Shown piece after piece: positions 45,546 to 54,847 of a stretch of DNA of 64,000 bases. The stretch covers positions 186,001 to 250,000 of the forward strand of contig JAFZAZ010000014.1 of the NCBI GenBank assembly GCA_017561985.1, in the 5' to 3' direction. Source of the DNA: Lachnospiraceae bacterium (GTDB lineage Bacteria > Bacillota_A > Clostridia > Lachnospirales > Lachnospiraceae). Positions within the stretch are counted from its first letter, which is position 1. Each line of letters begins with the position of its first letter. Made by a program: the position numbers and the translations under genes. The notes below the pieces were generated by a model. That model saw nothing but the letters and a program-made list of their open reading frames with translations, was not told where the DNA came from and made no database searches.

Positions 45546-46337
45546 TTATTTGGCTTTTCCCGGTGTCCAGCCGTAGGAAATCGTAACCTTCCCAAGTGCG
45601 ATATAGCTCACTTTGCTTCCGTTCTGAACTTTGCAGAACATCGGCGCATCCGGGTCGTCACTGAACACGACCGGCTCGAGCACGACATAGGTTTTGCCGC
45701 GTTCCGCCGTGCCTACGACATTGGACTCCTGTGTCGTCGCCGAGGACCGGATGTTCACGTTGCCTGTCGTCGTTGCCTTGCACACAACGGTCTCCCTGGC
45801 AATCCGCACCGCCTCATCCCCGGTGATCAGATATGCGACGCGGCAATACCCTGTGATATTGCCCGTCTTGACTTTCGCCCACTCGCCTTCCGTGGACTGA
45901 ATGACGCAGTAATTGTTCGGATACATCACGCCGATCTGTTTCGATTCGCCGCTCGCCTTCTCTCGAATGCTGAGCGATTCCTCGACGTGTGCGAACGCAA
46001 TTCCGCTCGGTATCTCAAAGTTTACGGCAGCGTTATAGCGGGCGCGTTGCTCCTCCGTAAGCGCAGCAAGCCGCCTCTCCGTCTCCGAAAGCGGCGCAGG
46101 CGTAGGCGAAGGTGTCACCGTAGGTGTTGCTTCGCCGGGCTGCACGTATCCGGTCGGAAAGTACACGCGTCCGTCCGCAGACCTCACGACACCGTCCTCC
46201 GAGATCTCCACTACCCGATGCTCTCCGTCGGCGAGCTTTTCGTTGCGCTCCGCCTTCTTCTGAAACTTCAGGCAAAGAAGAAAGACAAGGATGACGATGA
46301 CCGCGATCTCAATTTCCAAGAGATACCGTTTCAACAT
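45546..46337 (-). CDS. membrane-anchored protein with tandem SH3b-like domains
   Basis: A 263-residue protein with one N-terminal membrane helix (about 6-24, no lipobox), a charged stretch, a Pro/Thr spacer (TPTVTPSPTPAPLSE) of the kind that crosses peptidoglycan, and two SH3b-like repeats: one around LSIREKASGESKQIGVM and one around VNIRSSATTQESNVVGT. Bacterial SH3 domains often bind cell-wall peptide. No enzyme domain is seen. It starts four bases after gpsA. Role at the cell envelope is inferred. Confidence 0.75.
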   Translation of the reverse strand: MLKRYLLEIEIAVIVILVFLLCLKFQKKAERNEKLADGEHRVVEISEDGVVRSADGRVYFPTGYVQPGEATPTVTPSPTPAPLSETERRLAALTEEQRARYNAAVNFEIPSGIAFAHVEESLSIREKASGESKQIGVMYPNNYCVIQSTEGEWAKVKTGNITGYCRVAYLITGDEAVRIARETVVCKATTTGNVNIRSSATTQESNVVGTAERGKTYVVLEPVVFSDDPDAPMFCKVQNGSKVSYIALGKVTISYGWTPGKAK

Positions 46338-46341
46338 GTCA

Positions 46342-47343
46342 TCATTTTCCGCTGTATTCCACCGTGGGATTTCTCCGCAGCAGATCCATCAAAGAATCCC
46401 GAACCGATTCGCCGCGGAACAACACGTCGTTGATCTCCTCGACGATCGGCATGCTCACTTTGTATTTCTTTCCGAGCGCAAGCGCAGCCTTCGCGCAGTT
46501 CACGCCCTCGACAACCTGACCGACCTCCGCGAGCGTCTCCTCGAGGGTCTTGCCCTGTCCGATCAATGCTCCCGCGTTATGGTTGCGGCTGTGGTTACTG
46601 GTGCAGGTAACGATCAGATCACCGATGCCCGAGAGCCCGTAAAATGTCGTTTCCTTGCCGCCCATTTTCACGCCGAGACGGCTGATCTCGGCAATGCCGC
46701 GCGTCATGAGCGCAGCCTTCGTGTTGTCGCCGTACTGGAGACCGTCAACCATTCCGGCCGCGAGCGCGATGACATTTTTCAATGAACCTCCGAGCTCGAT
46801 ACCGATCATATCGTCGCTCGTGTACACGCGGAACATGTCCGCGAAAAATGCATCCTGTACGATCTCGGCAACCTCGGGATCAGAAGAACCCGCAACGACC
46901 GCCGTCGGGATTCCGCGGCTTACCTCCTCCGCATGGCTCGGTCCGGAAAGTACCGCAAGCCGTACGAACGGTATCTCCTCGCCGATGATCTGAGTCATGG
47001 ACATCAGGGTCTTCTCCTCGATTCCCTTGCTCACATTGACGACAATCTGTCCCTCTCTGCAGTACTGCTTCATATCGGCTGCAGTTTCGCGAACATACGG
47101 GGATGCGACCGCACACACAAGAATTTCCGCTTGTTTGCAGGCATCCTCGAGATCGGTCGTCAGGCGAATGGACTTCGGGAGCTTCGCTCCGGGAAGGTTT
47201 GCAATGTGCTCGCGGTCCTCAGCCAGAGCTGCAATCTCGCGCTCCAAGGCAGACCAGAGCGTCACCTTCTGTCCTTTCTCCGCCAATTCGATTGCCAACG
47301 CGGTGCCCCAGGTTCCGGCACCGAGTACACTGATGGTACGCAT
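46342..47343 (-). CDS. gpsA: glycerol-3-phosphate dehydrogenase [NAD(P)+]
   Basis: Reduces dihydroxyacetone phosphate to sn-glycerol-3-phosphate for phospholipids. The 333-residue protein begins MRTISVLGAGTWGTALAIEL (Rossmann), has SGPSHAEEVSRGIPTAVV and the catalytic Lys in ELGGSLKNVIALAAGM. AGGAGGAAC precedes ATG 47343. It is two bases downstream of plsY, whose product uses its product. Confidence 0.97.
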   Translation of the reverse strand: MRTISVLGAGTWGTALAIELAEKGQKVTLWSALEREIAALAEDREHIANLPGAKLPKSIRLTTDLEDACKQAEILVCAVASPYVRETAADMKQYCREGQIVVNVSKGIEEKTLMSMTQIIGEEIPFVRLAVLSGPSHAEEVSRGIPTAVVAGSSDPEVAEIVQDAFFADMFRVYTSDDMIGIELGGSLKNVIALAAGMVDGLQYGDNTKAALMTRGIAEISRLGVKMGGKETTFYGLSGIGDLIVTCTSNHSRNHNAGALIGQGKTLEETLAEVGQVVEGVNCAKAALALGKKYKVSMPIVEEINDVLFRGESVRDSLMDLLRRNPTVEYSGK

Positions 47344-47345
47344 AC

Positions 47346-48014
47346 CTACTGTTCCTCCTGATTTTTGTTTTCGTCGACCTTTACAGGATCGTCAACCCTG
47401 ACGTGCTGGCCGACTTTATTTTCCGTTCCGTTGATGAGCCGGCGGATGTTCGCGCGATGCATGAACACGCCGGAAACCGTGTACAACAGGGCCACTCCCG
47501 TCATCGCCAGCCAGTACTTATCCCCGTGGTGAACGATCGCCATGTAGATTGGGAACACGACAACGACAAAAAGCGAACCTACCGACACGTAATGTGTCAC
47601 AGATACGAGCAGAATAAACACAAACGTAAACACAAGCATGCGCCAGTCGGTGCAAAGCATTGCGCCCGCCGTAACAGCGATACCCTTGCCTCCGCGGAAC
47701 TGCATCCAGAACGGGAAGCAATGTCCGAGCACGGCGCCGAATCCGAGGATCTCACACAGCAAAATGACATACGGCTCCCCCGGGAAGATCGCGTGTTTGA
47801 GGATCATTCCTGGGATGAGTACCTTTAAGAGGTCTCCGAGGAACACAAGTCCGCCGGCCTTCTTGCCCAGCGTGCGCATCGCGTTCGTCGTTCCCGCGTT
47901 ACCGCTTCCGTATTTGCGAATGTCAATTCCGTGTGCCTTTCCCACAAAAAACGCCGTCTGCACATTGCCGCAGAGATATCCCGCGACAAAACAGAGTATG
48001 ATCTTGATCGGCAT
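47346..48014 (-). CDS. plsY: acyl-phosphate:glycerol-3-phosphate acyltransferase
   Basis: Makes lysophosphatidic acid from acyl-phosphate and G3P at the membrane. The 222-residue, multi-helix protein has family motifs KYGSGNAGTTNAMRTLG and WMQFRGGKGIAVTAG and a third conserved block near VFMHRANIRRL. A soluble charged tail (DDPVKVDENKNQEEQ) extends the C-terminus. AAGGAGGG precedes the ATG. The der-plsY-gpsA order is common in Firmicutes. Confidence 0.96.
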   Translation of the reverse strand: MPIKIILCFVAGYLCGNVQTAFFVGKAHGIDIRKYGSGNAGTTNAMRTLGKKAGGLVFLGDLLKVLIPGMILKHAIFPGEPYVILLCEILGFGAVLGHCFPFWMQFRGGKGIAVTAGAMLCTDWRMLVFTFVFILLVSVTHYVSVGSLFVVVVFPIYMAIVHHGDKYWLAMTGVALLYTVSGVFMHRANIRRLINGTENKVGQHVRVDDPVKVDENKNQEEQ

Positions 48015-48044
48015 GTCCGATCCCTCCTTCGGGCAGAAACACCC

Positions 48045-49373
48045 TTATTTTTTCTCCTCGTCGCGCTCGCGAATAATGAACTTCAGACTCGTTCCCTCAA
48101 ACCCGAACGCTTCCCGGAACTTGTTTTCGATATAGCGAGTATACGAAAAATGCATCAATTCCTTGTCGTTCACAAAGATGACGAAGGTCGGCGGCTTGAC
48201 CGCAACCTGCGTGACATAGAACAGCTTCAGGCGGCGTCCCTTGTCCGACGGCGGCTGCTGCAGAACGGTCGCCTCCATCATGATCTCGTTCAAAACGCCC
48301 GTGCCGATACGCTTGTTCTGGTTCTCGATCACCTTCTCAATCTCGTCGAAGAGTTTCGGAAGACGCTGTCCCGTGAGCGCAGAGATGAACACGATATCCG
48401 CGTACGGAATGAACGAAAGGATCTCGCGAATGCGGTTTCTGTGCTCGTAGATGGTCTTGTCGTCCTTCTCGATCGCATCCCATTTGTTGACGGCAATGAT
48501 GATGCCCTTGCCGCGCTCGTGCGCGATTCCGGCGATCTTCGCATCCTGCTCGGTAACGCCCTCCTGCGCGTCGATCACGACGACCGCAACGTCGCAGCGC
48601 TCCACGGCCGCAACCGTACGGATCACGCTGTAGCGCTCGATCTCCTCGTTGATCTTCGCCTTGCGGCGCAGTCCCGCGGTGTCGATGAACACGTATTCCT
48701 TGTGGTTGTACGTCACACTGGTGTCGATCGCATCGCGCGTCGTGCCGGCCACGTCAGAGACGATCACGCGGTTTTCGCCGAGCAGCTTGTTGACGATCGA
48801 GGACTTTCCTACGTTCGGCTTTCCGACGATGGCTACCTTCGGGCGTGTATCCTCCTCTTCGGAATCCGAATGCGCCGGAAAATGCTCAACAACCGCGTCG
48901 AGAAGCTCTCCGAATCCAAGCCGCGAAGCCGCGGAAACCGGGATCGGATCGCCGATGCCAAGGTTGTAAAACTCATATACGTCAGACATCATTTTCTGAA
49001 AACTGTCCACCTTGTTGACACAGAGAACAATCGGCTTGCCGGAGCGGCGAAGCATGTCCGCAACCTTGTTGTCGGAGTCCACGAGACCTTCGCGAACGTC
49101 CGTAACGAACACGATCACGTCCGCGGAAGCAATCGCGATCTCGGCCTGCTCGCGCATGTGGCGAAGCATCGCGTCCTTTGTATCCGGCTCGATACCGCCG
49201 GTGTCAACGATCGTAAACGCGTGGTCGAGCCACGTCGTATCGGCATAGATGCGGTCGCGCGTCACGCCGGGATTGTCCTGAACGATGCTGATCTTCTCAC
49301 CCGCAAGCGCGTTGAACAGCGTCGATTTTCCTACGTTCGGGCGACCAACGATCGCCACAATCGGCTTACTCAT
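48045..49373 (-). CDS. der: ribosome biogenesis GTPase Der
   Basis: Double-GTPase that acts in 50S maturation. The 442-residue protein has tandem G domains with P-loops GRPNVGKSTLFNALAG and GKPNVGKSSIVNKLLG, NKxD motifs CVNKVD and VNKWD, and a C-terminal KH-like domain. ATG 49373 overlaps the stop of the DUF512 gene by four bases (ATGA), indicating coupling. Confidence 0.97.
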   Translation of the reverse strand: MSKPIVAIVGRPNVGKSTLFNALAGEKISIVQDNPGVTRDRIYADTTWLDHAFTIVDTGGIEPDTKDAMLRHMREQAEIAIASADVIVFVTDVREGLVDSDNKVADMLRRSGKPIVLCVNKVDSFQKMMSDVYEFYNLGIGDPIPVSAASRLGFGELLDAVVEHFPAHSDSEEEDTRPKVAIVGKPNVGKSSIVNKLLGENRVIVSDVAGTTRDAIDTSVTYNHKEYVFIDTAGLRRKAKINEEIERYSVIRTVAAVERCDVAVVVIDAQEGVTEQDAKIAGIAHERGKGIIIAVNKWDAIEKDDKTIYEHRNRIREILSFIPYADIVFISALTGQRLPKLFDEIEKVIENQNKRIGTGVLNEIMMEATVLQQPPSDKGRRLKLFYVTQVAVKPPTFVIFVNDKELMHFSYTRYIENKFREAFGFEGTSLKFIIRERDEEKK

Positions 49374-50695
49374 ACTTCTTCAAAATCTCCTTCTTTTACA
49401 AGCGAATCCACAAAATCATATCCCTCTGATTTTACAATACGCACCCGTGTTTGTAAAGCATTTTCAATATCCGCAACGGTCATGTCGTCGAGCAGTACCG
49501 TCTCTCCGCTGCGCAGCAGATTCTCGGGAAGAAGCAACCTTCCGAGTATCTTTTTGTCCTTCATCTGATCGATGATATCGGATCCGGTGAGAAGCCCCGA
49601 AACCGTGATCGTCTCGCCGAAGAAATGGTTGACGATCGCGACTACTTCGTACTTAAGTCCCGGGAATTTCTCCTTCACTCTCGCGCACAATTCCTCGATC
49701 ACGGGCGCCGCGAGCGTTCCCGTGACAACCGTCGCCAGATGCTCATCCTCGTCGCACTCGCAGTACGAAAGCTCGTCCTCGACTTCCTGTCGGAGCGAAC
49801 GAATCATTCCTACGCCGTTCTCAATCTGCGGATACCCCTCGTACTCCTCCTCTTCGGGAAGCGGAAGCTCCGCGGTGAGGAACCACTCGTCCGAGGCATA
49901 CACAAAGCGTGTGTCGAAGTACTCAAGGCATATCTTCTGCCATTTTCCGATGCGCGCAAGCACGTCGCGGGCGTCGTCCTTCTTGAACGTCTCAAGCTTC
50001 GGAAGATGGTCGCGGTACCTGGTGAGTCCCACGGGCACGACGCTTAAGCTCTGCATGTTCGGCAGAAACTCGGTGAGGTCGTGGATGGTCCTCTCGAGCT
50101 CGTCGCCGTCGTTGTGCCCCTTCACGAGAACGATCTGGCCGTTCATCGTGATGCCTGCCTCCTTGAGGCGGCGCAGTTTCTCTACGATGGTGCCCGCAAA
50201 GCGGTTGTGAAGCATCTTGCAGCGAAGCTCCGGGTTGGTCGTGTGTACCGATATGTTCATCGGCGAGAGCTTGTAGAAGCAGATTCGGTCAAGCTCCTCC
50301 TCCGAGATGTTGGTAAGCGTCACATAGTTGCCCTGCAGGAACGAAAGGCGCGTGTCGTCGTCCTTGAAATACAGCGTCTCGCGCATTCCCGGCGGCATCT
50401 GGTTGATAAAGCAGAAAATGCAGTCGTTACGGCACGAACGGTAGTCGTCCATCAAAGACTCCGCAAAGACAAGTCCGAGCTCCTCGCACTCGCCCTTGGC
50501 GATTTCCACGGTCATCTCGCTGCCGTCGCGAAGGAACGTAAGCTCAAGTCTGCTCTCTTCCTCCTCGAACCGGAAATCGAGTACGTCGATGACAGGCCTC
50601 CCGTTCATCGCAGTTAGACGGTCGCCCTTTCGAAGACCCGCTTTCCATGCGGGACTGCCCGTGAGGACATCCACTATGGTGTGTTCGTGATTCAT
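49370..50695 (-). CDS. DUF512 family radical SAM protein with PDZ-like N-terminus
   Basis: A 441-residue protein widespread in Clostridia, often next to der. The N-terminal 55 residues resemble a PDZ domain (GSPAWKAGLRKGDRL). A radical-SAM-type cluster motif CRNDCIFCFINQMP follows, then YVTLTNISEEELDRI and a C-terminal DUF512 region including LLTGSDIIDQM. The spacing C-x3-C-x2-C fits a 4Fe-4S site. TGGAG precedes ATG 50695. Biochemical function is not established; a ribosome- or lipid-linked role is sometimes suspected from this synteny. Confidence 0.9.
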   Translation of the reverse strand: MNHEHTIVDVLTGSPAWKAGLRKGDRLTAMNGRPVIDVLDFRFEEEESRLELTFLRDGSEMTVEIAKGECEELGLVFAESLMDDYRSCRNDCIFCFINQMPPGMRETLYFKDDDTRLSFLQGNYVTLTNISEEELDRICFYKLSPMNISVHTTNPELRCKMLHNRFAGTIVEKLRRLKEAGITMNGQIVLVKGHNDGDELERTIHDLTEFLPNMQSLSVVPVGLTRYRDHLPKLETFKKDDARDVLARIGKWQKICLEYFDTRFVYASDEWFLTAELPLPEEEEYEGYPQIENGVGMIRSLRQEVEDELSYCECDEDEHLATVVTGTLAAPVIEELCARVKEKFPGLKYEVVAIVNHFFGETITVSGLLTGSDIIDQMKDKKILGRLLLPENLLRSGETVLLDDMTVADIENALQTRVRIVKSEGYDFVDSLVKEGDFEEV

Positions 50696-50771
50696 TCGTT
50701 ACTCCAGCGTAAAATGATAAGATCAAGCCCGGCGCGTATCCTGAGATACCGGACGCGTGCTCTCCGTGCCG

Positions 50772-51596
50772 TTACCGCTCGCTTCGCAGCATCAAAACTG
50801 CGGCGTTGCTTCCCCTCTTGCCCGCGGTTGCGCGGTGCGAGAACAAAAGCTTAGGACGGCACATCGTGCACAAACCTCCGATTGAGACATGGTCCGCGCT
50901 CACTCCCGCGCGAACGAGGTCCATGGCATTTGCCTTCCAAAGATCGACGTGAGGCTTGCTTCCGGTCTTCAGGAACACCGTCTCCTCGCCGTACGCGCGC
51001 ACAAACTCGTCCGCGACCTCCTCGCCGACTTCAAAACAGTCGTGACAGAGCGAAGGGCCGACAACCGCAACGATATCCGACGGTTCCGAGCCGAACGTGT
51101 CATGCATCGCGTTAACCGTGATTCCGGCGATCCCGGCGACCGTGCCCCGCCATCCGGCATGGCACAGACCGATTGCTCTGCGCACAGGATCGCAAAGATA
51201 AACCGGCACGCAGTCCGCGGTGAAAACGATCAATGCAACATTTTCCTCATCGGTGATCAGACCGTCCACCGAATCGTAAGGAATCGGACGAAACAGCCCG
51301 ATGCCGCGGTCCTCGTAAGTCGCACGGCGCACGACGGTTCCGTGCGTCTGTTTTGTAAATACGGCATCCTCCGGCTTCGCGCCGACGGAGCCGAGAAATC
51401 TTCGGAAATTCTCCTGCACGTTCGCATCGTCATCCCCGCGCCCGAAGCCGAGGTTCATCGACGAAAAGATTCCGTCGCTCACGCCTCCCTCGCGCGTGGA
51501 AAATGCATGCAAAATCCCCGGTATCACGGAAAGCGCCGGAAACTGCACAACGCGCACTCCGTTCCCGTCCGGTTCAGTTATTCGATGTCCTTCCAT
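50772..51596 (-). CDS. YfiH/laccase-domain purine nucleosidase-like protein
   Basis: The family (once called polyphenol oxidase) includes enzymes with purine-nucleoside phosphorylase/deaminase activity. The 274-residue protein carries the conserved metal-binding set: FTKQTHGTVV, LIVFTADCVPVYLCD and LCHAGWRGTVAG. GGAGGG precedes ATG 51596. It follows yraN by 15 bases. The 76-base gap to the DUF512 gene contains a GTAAAATG copy (50709-50716) and an imperfect hairpin without a T run. Confidence 0.9.
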   Translation of the reverse strand: MEGHRITEPDGNGVRVVQFPALSVIPGILHAFSTREGGVSDGIFSSMNLGFGRGDDDANVQENFRRFLGSVGAKPEDAVFTKQTHGTVVRRATYEDRGIGLFRPIPYDSVDGLITDEENVALIVFTADCVPVYLCDPVRRAIGLCHAGWRGTVAGIAGITVNAMHDTFGSEPSDIVAVVGPSLCHDCFEVGEEVADEFVRAYGEETVFLKTGSKPHVDLWKANAMDLVRAGVSADHVSIGGLCTMCRPKLLFSHRATAGKRGSNAAVLMLRSER

Positions 51597-51611
51597 TCAC
51601 CCTCCGACACA

Positions 51612-51953
51612 TTAAAACGCATTCTCGTACAAACGGATCTCCGTCTCATCCATTGCGACGACGTCGAACCTCACGGGCGTCTCCGCAGACAGCCTGTGCG
51701 ACACGAGATACCACTGCGCAACCTTGCGTATCGTCGCTTGTTTTCTCGCATCCACGGCCTGCTCCGGAAGGCCGCAGGCGGTCGTGCGGCGGTATTTTAC
51801 CTCCGCAAACACAAGATATCCGTCCTTCTGTGCAACGATGTCAATCTCGCCGCACCGGCAACGGAAATTACACTCGACGATCGTATATCCACGCTCCGTG
51901 AGAAACGCAACAGCGCGCTCCTCCGTGAGCGTTCCGACGGTCCGTTTATTCAC
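51612..51953 (-). CDS. yraN: YraN/UPF0102 nuclease-like protein
   Basis: A small protein related to Holliday-junction-resolvase-like nucleases, of uncertain function. The GTG at 51953 is chosen because GGAGG lies five bases upstream and this gives 113 residues, the family size; an ORF start at 52010 would run into rnhB. Core motifs CNFRCRCGEIDIVAQ and VFAEVKYRR carry the expected acidic and lysine residues. It directly follows rnhB, a very common clostridial arrangement in which comM usually comes next; here comM is about 44 kb away. Confidence 0.92.
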   Translation of the reverse strand: MNKRTVGTLTEERAVAFLTERGYTIVECNFRCRCGEIDIVAQKDGYLVFAEVKYRRTTACGLPEQAVDARKQATIRKVAQWYLVSHRLSAETPVRFDVVAMDETEIRLYENAF

Positions 51954-51967
51954 GGTAACCTCCGAAC

Positions 51968-52723
51968 TCAGACAAATGAATGAATGAAGGACCTGCGATG
52001 GATCTCGCACGGTCCGACCTCCCTAAGTCTCTGTATATGCTCTGCAGAGCCGTAGCCCTTGTTGCCCGCAAAACCGTAACCGGGATACAGCGCATCCATC
52101 TCCACCATCATGCGGTCACGCGTCACCTTCGCAACGATGCTCGCAGCGGCGATGCTTATGGAGCGCGCATCACCCTTCACAATCCCCCTCTGCGGTATCG
52201 AAACCTCGGGGATATGAACCGCATCGACCAGCAGCTGGTCCGGCTTGATGTCCATGCGGTCGATCGCTTCCCGCATCGCGCAAAATGTCGCCTGTAGAAT
52301 GTTGATCTTATCAATAACCTCGTGGGAAACCACGCCGATCCCGACGCTCACGGCCTCCTCAAGGATGCGGTCGTAAAGCTCCTCGCGCTTCTTCTCGGAA
52401 AGCTGCTTGGAGTCGTTGATGTACAGCAGTTTGCAATCCTTCGGGAGGATCACGCAGGCAGCCACGACCGGTCCCGCAAGGGGTCCGCGGCCGACCTCGT
52501 CGATTCCTCCGATGTATTCGCGGTCCGGATACAACCGCTCAAAATGCCACATTTCCTCGGTGCGTGCCAGTTCCTTTTGATACGCATCATAGCGCTTCTG
52601 CGCGCTCTTTAACAGGTTCTGTGCGCCCGCGCGGGAATCTTCTCTGTACTCCGCGATCATGGCCGGAAGAGCTTCCTCCGCGCACGCTCCGAGCTTCTCC
52701 CTCAGTTCGGCAATCGAGATCAT
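51968..52723 (-). CDS. rnhB: ribonuclease HII
   Basis: Removes RNA-DNA hybrids and single ribonucleotides. The 251-residue protein has an N-terminal helical extension of about 65 residues, then the core: GGIDEVGRGPLAGPVVAACV (Asp-Glu), KQLSEKKRE, LLVDAVHIP (Asp) and ARSISIAAASIVAKVTRDR. ATG 52723 follows GGAGG and overlaps the ylqF stop by four bases; a longer ORF was rejected. The genome therefore has both RNase HI and HII. Confidence 0.96.
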   Translation of the reverse strand: MISIAELREKLGACAEEALPAMIAEYREDSRAGAQNLLKSAQKRYDAYQKELARTEEMWHFERLYPDREYIGGIDEVGRGPLAGPVVAACVILPKDCKLLYINDSKQLSEKKREELYDRILEEAVSVGIGVVSHEVIDKINILQATFCAMREAIDRMDIKPDQLLVDAVHIPEVSIPQRGIVKGDARSISIAAASIVAKVTRDRMMVEMDALYPGYGFAGNKGYGSAEHIQRLREVGPCEIHRRSFIHSFV

Positions 52724-53631
52724 GATTTCCTCCGATCCTTCACGTCCCCGGGGATGTCCGAAGGCTTCTCCAGACTGACGCGACCGATTTTTACACTCTT
52801 GAAATCCTCGCTCACGAGGTTGGCTGCACGCTCGAGATCGACCTCGCCGCCCTTTCGGATACATCCGCGCCGCACTGCGATGCGCTGAAGAAGCTCCGCA
52901 CCCGGCACGTCGCATCCCGCCGTGTCCTCGTCGATGCCGTAATATGCACCGACAAGCCCCGCATACCTCTCTGTGAGGAACACGAGAAGGCCTTCCGCCA
53001 TCTCCGTCGTGACAAGGATGCGGTCATTTACCGAACCGATCCATGCGATGCGTCTGCCGACTTCGGGGCTCTCAAACTTCGGCCAGAGAATACCGGGCGT
53101 ATCGAGAAGCTCTACGGTTTTGTTCAGCCGGATCCATTGTTTCCCCTTGGTCACACCGGGTTTGTCGCCGGTCTTTGCGACCGCCTTGCCCGCAAAACTG
53201 TTGATGAACGTCGATTTGCCGACGTTCGGGATTCCCACGATCATAGCGCGGAGCGGCCGGTTTACGATGCCTCTTCGCCGGTCGCGCTCGATCTTCTCCC
53301 TGCAGGCCTCCAGGATACAATTTTCCACGATCTTGAGACCGTTTCCTCTGCGGGAATCAATTGCTGCGACCGTAAATCCGCGACTTTCGTACAGGCTCTT
53401 CCAAAGCGCTGTCACATCGGGGTCCGCGAGGTCCGCCTTGTTCAGCAGAAGAACGCGGGATTTGCCGCCCGCGAGTGCATCGATGTCGGGGTTTTTGCTG
53501 CTGTACGGGATGCGCGCATCCACGAGCTCCACGACGACGTCGATGATCTTCATATCCTCCTGCATCTGGCGCTTCGCCTTCGCCATATGGCCGGGATACC
53601 AATTTATGATGGTCTCTTTGTTCTCACTCAT
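52720..53631 (-). CDS. rbgA: ribosome biogenesis GTPase YlqF/RbgA
   Basis: Circularly permuted GTPase needed for late 50S assembly in Firmicutes. The 303-residue protein starts INWYPGHMAKAKRQMQ, has G4 LLLNKADL ahead of G1 GIPNVGKSTFINS and G3 LLDTPGILWP, the permuted order. A C-terminal helical RNA-binding domain follows. GGAG precedes ATG 53631. It is between lepB and rnhB in the classical order. Confidence 0.97.
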   Translation of the reverse strand: MSENKETIINWYPGHMAKAKRQMQEDMKIIDVVVELVDARIPYSSKNPDIDALAGGKSRVLLLNKADLADPDVTALWKSLYESRGFTVAAIDSRRGNGLKIVENCILEACREKIERDRRRGIVNRPLRAMIVGIPNVGKSTFINSFAGKAVAKTGDKPGVTKGKQWIRLNKTVELLDTPGILWPKFESPEVGRRIAWIGSVNDRILVTTEMAEGLLVFLTERYAGLVGAYYGIDEDTAGCDVPGAELLQRIAVRRGCIRKGGEVDLERAANLVSEDFKSVKIGRVSLEKPSDIPGDVKDRRKS

Positions 53632-53635
53632 ATTC

Positions 53636-54229
53636 TCACTCCGTCGCGCGCTTATTCAGACTGTTTACGAATCCGAACTTGTTTGTCCGGATCCATGCGC
53701 GCCCGATGATGTCCTCTCTCTTCACATTGCCGACAGTCGCGTAACGGCTGTCCTCCGAGTTGTTTCGCGAATCGCCGAGCACAAAATACTCATCGTCCGC
53801 AAGCGCGATCTCATAGTTCGCAAGACCGGGCAGGATCATCGTATCGACGTTGGCGAACTCCTCCATGGCAACGCCGTTGATGTACACAACGCCCTCCGAG
53901 ATGCGCACCTTCTCGCCGGGAAGCCCGACGACACGCTTGATGTTGTAGAAGCTATGCTCGCTGTCGCCCTGCTGGAACACGATGATCTCGTGTCTTCTGG
54001 GGCTTCGTATGCGGTACGTGATCGTATCGATGACGATGGAATCACCCTCGGAGAGCGTCGGCTCCATCGAGGCGTCAACGACCGTCGTCTTCTCGATGCA
54101 CAGCCGGATGATCAGCCACGCGATCGTTACAACGACCGCGACCGACACGATCCAGATGCCTGTCTGAAGACAGATCCGCAGGACTTTTTCCTTGCGTTCC
54201 GCATGTGTAAAATCATACCGCTGAGCCAC
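53636..54229 (-). CDS. lepB: signal peptidase I
   Basis: Cleaves signal peptides of exported proteins. A 197-residue type-I enzyme with one membrane helix (about 22-44), the nucleophile Ser in VDASMEPTLSEGD and the general-base Lys in YNIKRVVGLPGEKV, plus the box LGDSRNNSEDSRYA. The start is GTG at 54229 with GGAGG seven bases upstream. It has its own promoter after the rplS terminator and leads lepB-rbgA-rnhB-yraN. Confidence 0.96.
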   Translation of the reverse strand: MAQRYDFTHAERKEKVLRICLQTGIWIVSVAVVVTIAWLIIRLCIEKTTVVDASMEPTLSEGDSIVIDTITYRIRSPRRHEIIVFQQGDSEHSFYNIKRVVGLPGEKVRISEGVVYINGVAMEEFANVDTMILPGLANYEIALADDEYFVLGDSRNNSEDSRYATVGNVKREDIIGRAWIRTNKFGFVNSLNKRATE

Positions 54230-54302
54230 GTCAATCCTCCGAGTTCACACGCATTTTGCGCCAAATACCAAGCTTGTGACAACACTCCTCCACAATATTG
54301 TA

Positions 54303-54331
54303 AGTATAGCAAACATTCCGCATTTATTCAA
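54303..54331 (-). promoter_or_regulatory. promoter for lepB-rbgA-rnhB-yraN
   Basis: Minus strand -35 TTGAAT (54331-54326), a 17-base spacer, extended -10 TGCTATACT (-10 at 54308-54303). It lies just after the rplS terminator. Confidence 0.82.
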
Positions 54332-54354
54332 GCAACAACGCGTTTTTGGGCATG

Positions 54355-54382
54355 AAAAAAGCGTCCGGACAAATCCGGACGC
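54355..54382 (-). terminator. terminator after rplS
   Basis: A nine-base-pair stem (54361-54369 with 54374-54382, loop 54370-54373) is followed on the minus strand by six T residues. It lies 11 bases past the rplS stop. Confidence 0.92.
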
Positions 54383-54393
54383 TTTGCGTTTTC

Positions 54394-54747
54394 TCAGCGA
54401 AGAACTTCCTTAACCTTGGCAGCCTTACCGGTTCTCTCGCGCAGATACGTAAGTTTCGCGCGGCGAACCTTACCGTGACGGATCACGGTGATGCTCTCAA
54501 TGATCGGGGAATGCAGCGGCCAGGTCTTCTCAACACCGCAGCCGTTCGAGTTCTTACGAACCGTGAACGTCTCGTGTACACCGCCGTTCTGTCTCTTAAC
54601 CACAACGCCCTCGAATGCCTGGGTACGCTCGCGGTTACCTTCCTTTACCTTCGACAACACACGAACCGTATCGCCGACTGCGAAGGAATCAACGCTTTCC
54701 TTCATGTTCTCTTTTGCAAGAGACTCCATGTACTCCTTGTCTGTCAT
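54394..54747 (-). CDS. rplS: 50S ribosomal protein L19
   Basis: L19 lies at the 30S-50S interface. The 117-residue protein includes [20 protein letters not shown], the family block [23 protein letters not shown] and a C-terminal basic segment. ATG 54747 is chosen because AAGGAGG is eight bases upstream; two earlier in-frame ATGs (54753, 54765) are too close to or ahead of that site. It is the last gene of the ylxM-to-rplS cluster. Confidence 0.97.
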   Translation of the reverse strand: MTDKEYMESLAKENMKESVDSFAVGDTVRVLSKVKEGNRERTQAFEGVVVKRQNGGVHETFTVRKNSNGCGVEKTWPLHSPIIESITVIRHGKVRRAKLTYLRERTGKAAKVKEVLR

Positions 54748-54847
54748 TGTCATGACCTCCTTCAATTATCCTGCGGTCTTCATACTGCCGCTCGTCGGCA
54801 CAGCGGAACATCGCGTCTCACGGGTATCAAATATACCACACCGTTTC

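Noticed and set aside
50738..50758. Terminator between the yfiH gene and the DUF512 gene
   Set aside because: An imperfect CGCGT-CC/GG-ACGCG hairpin exists but no T run follows on either strand.
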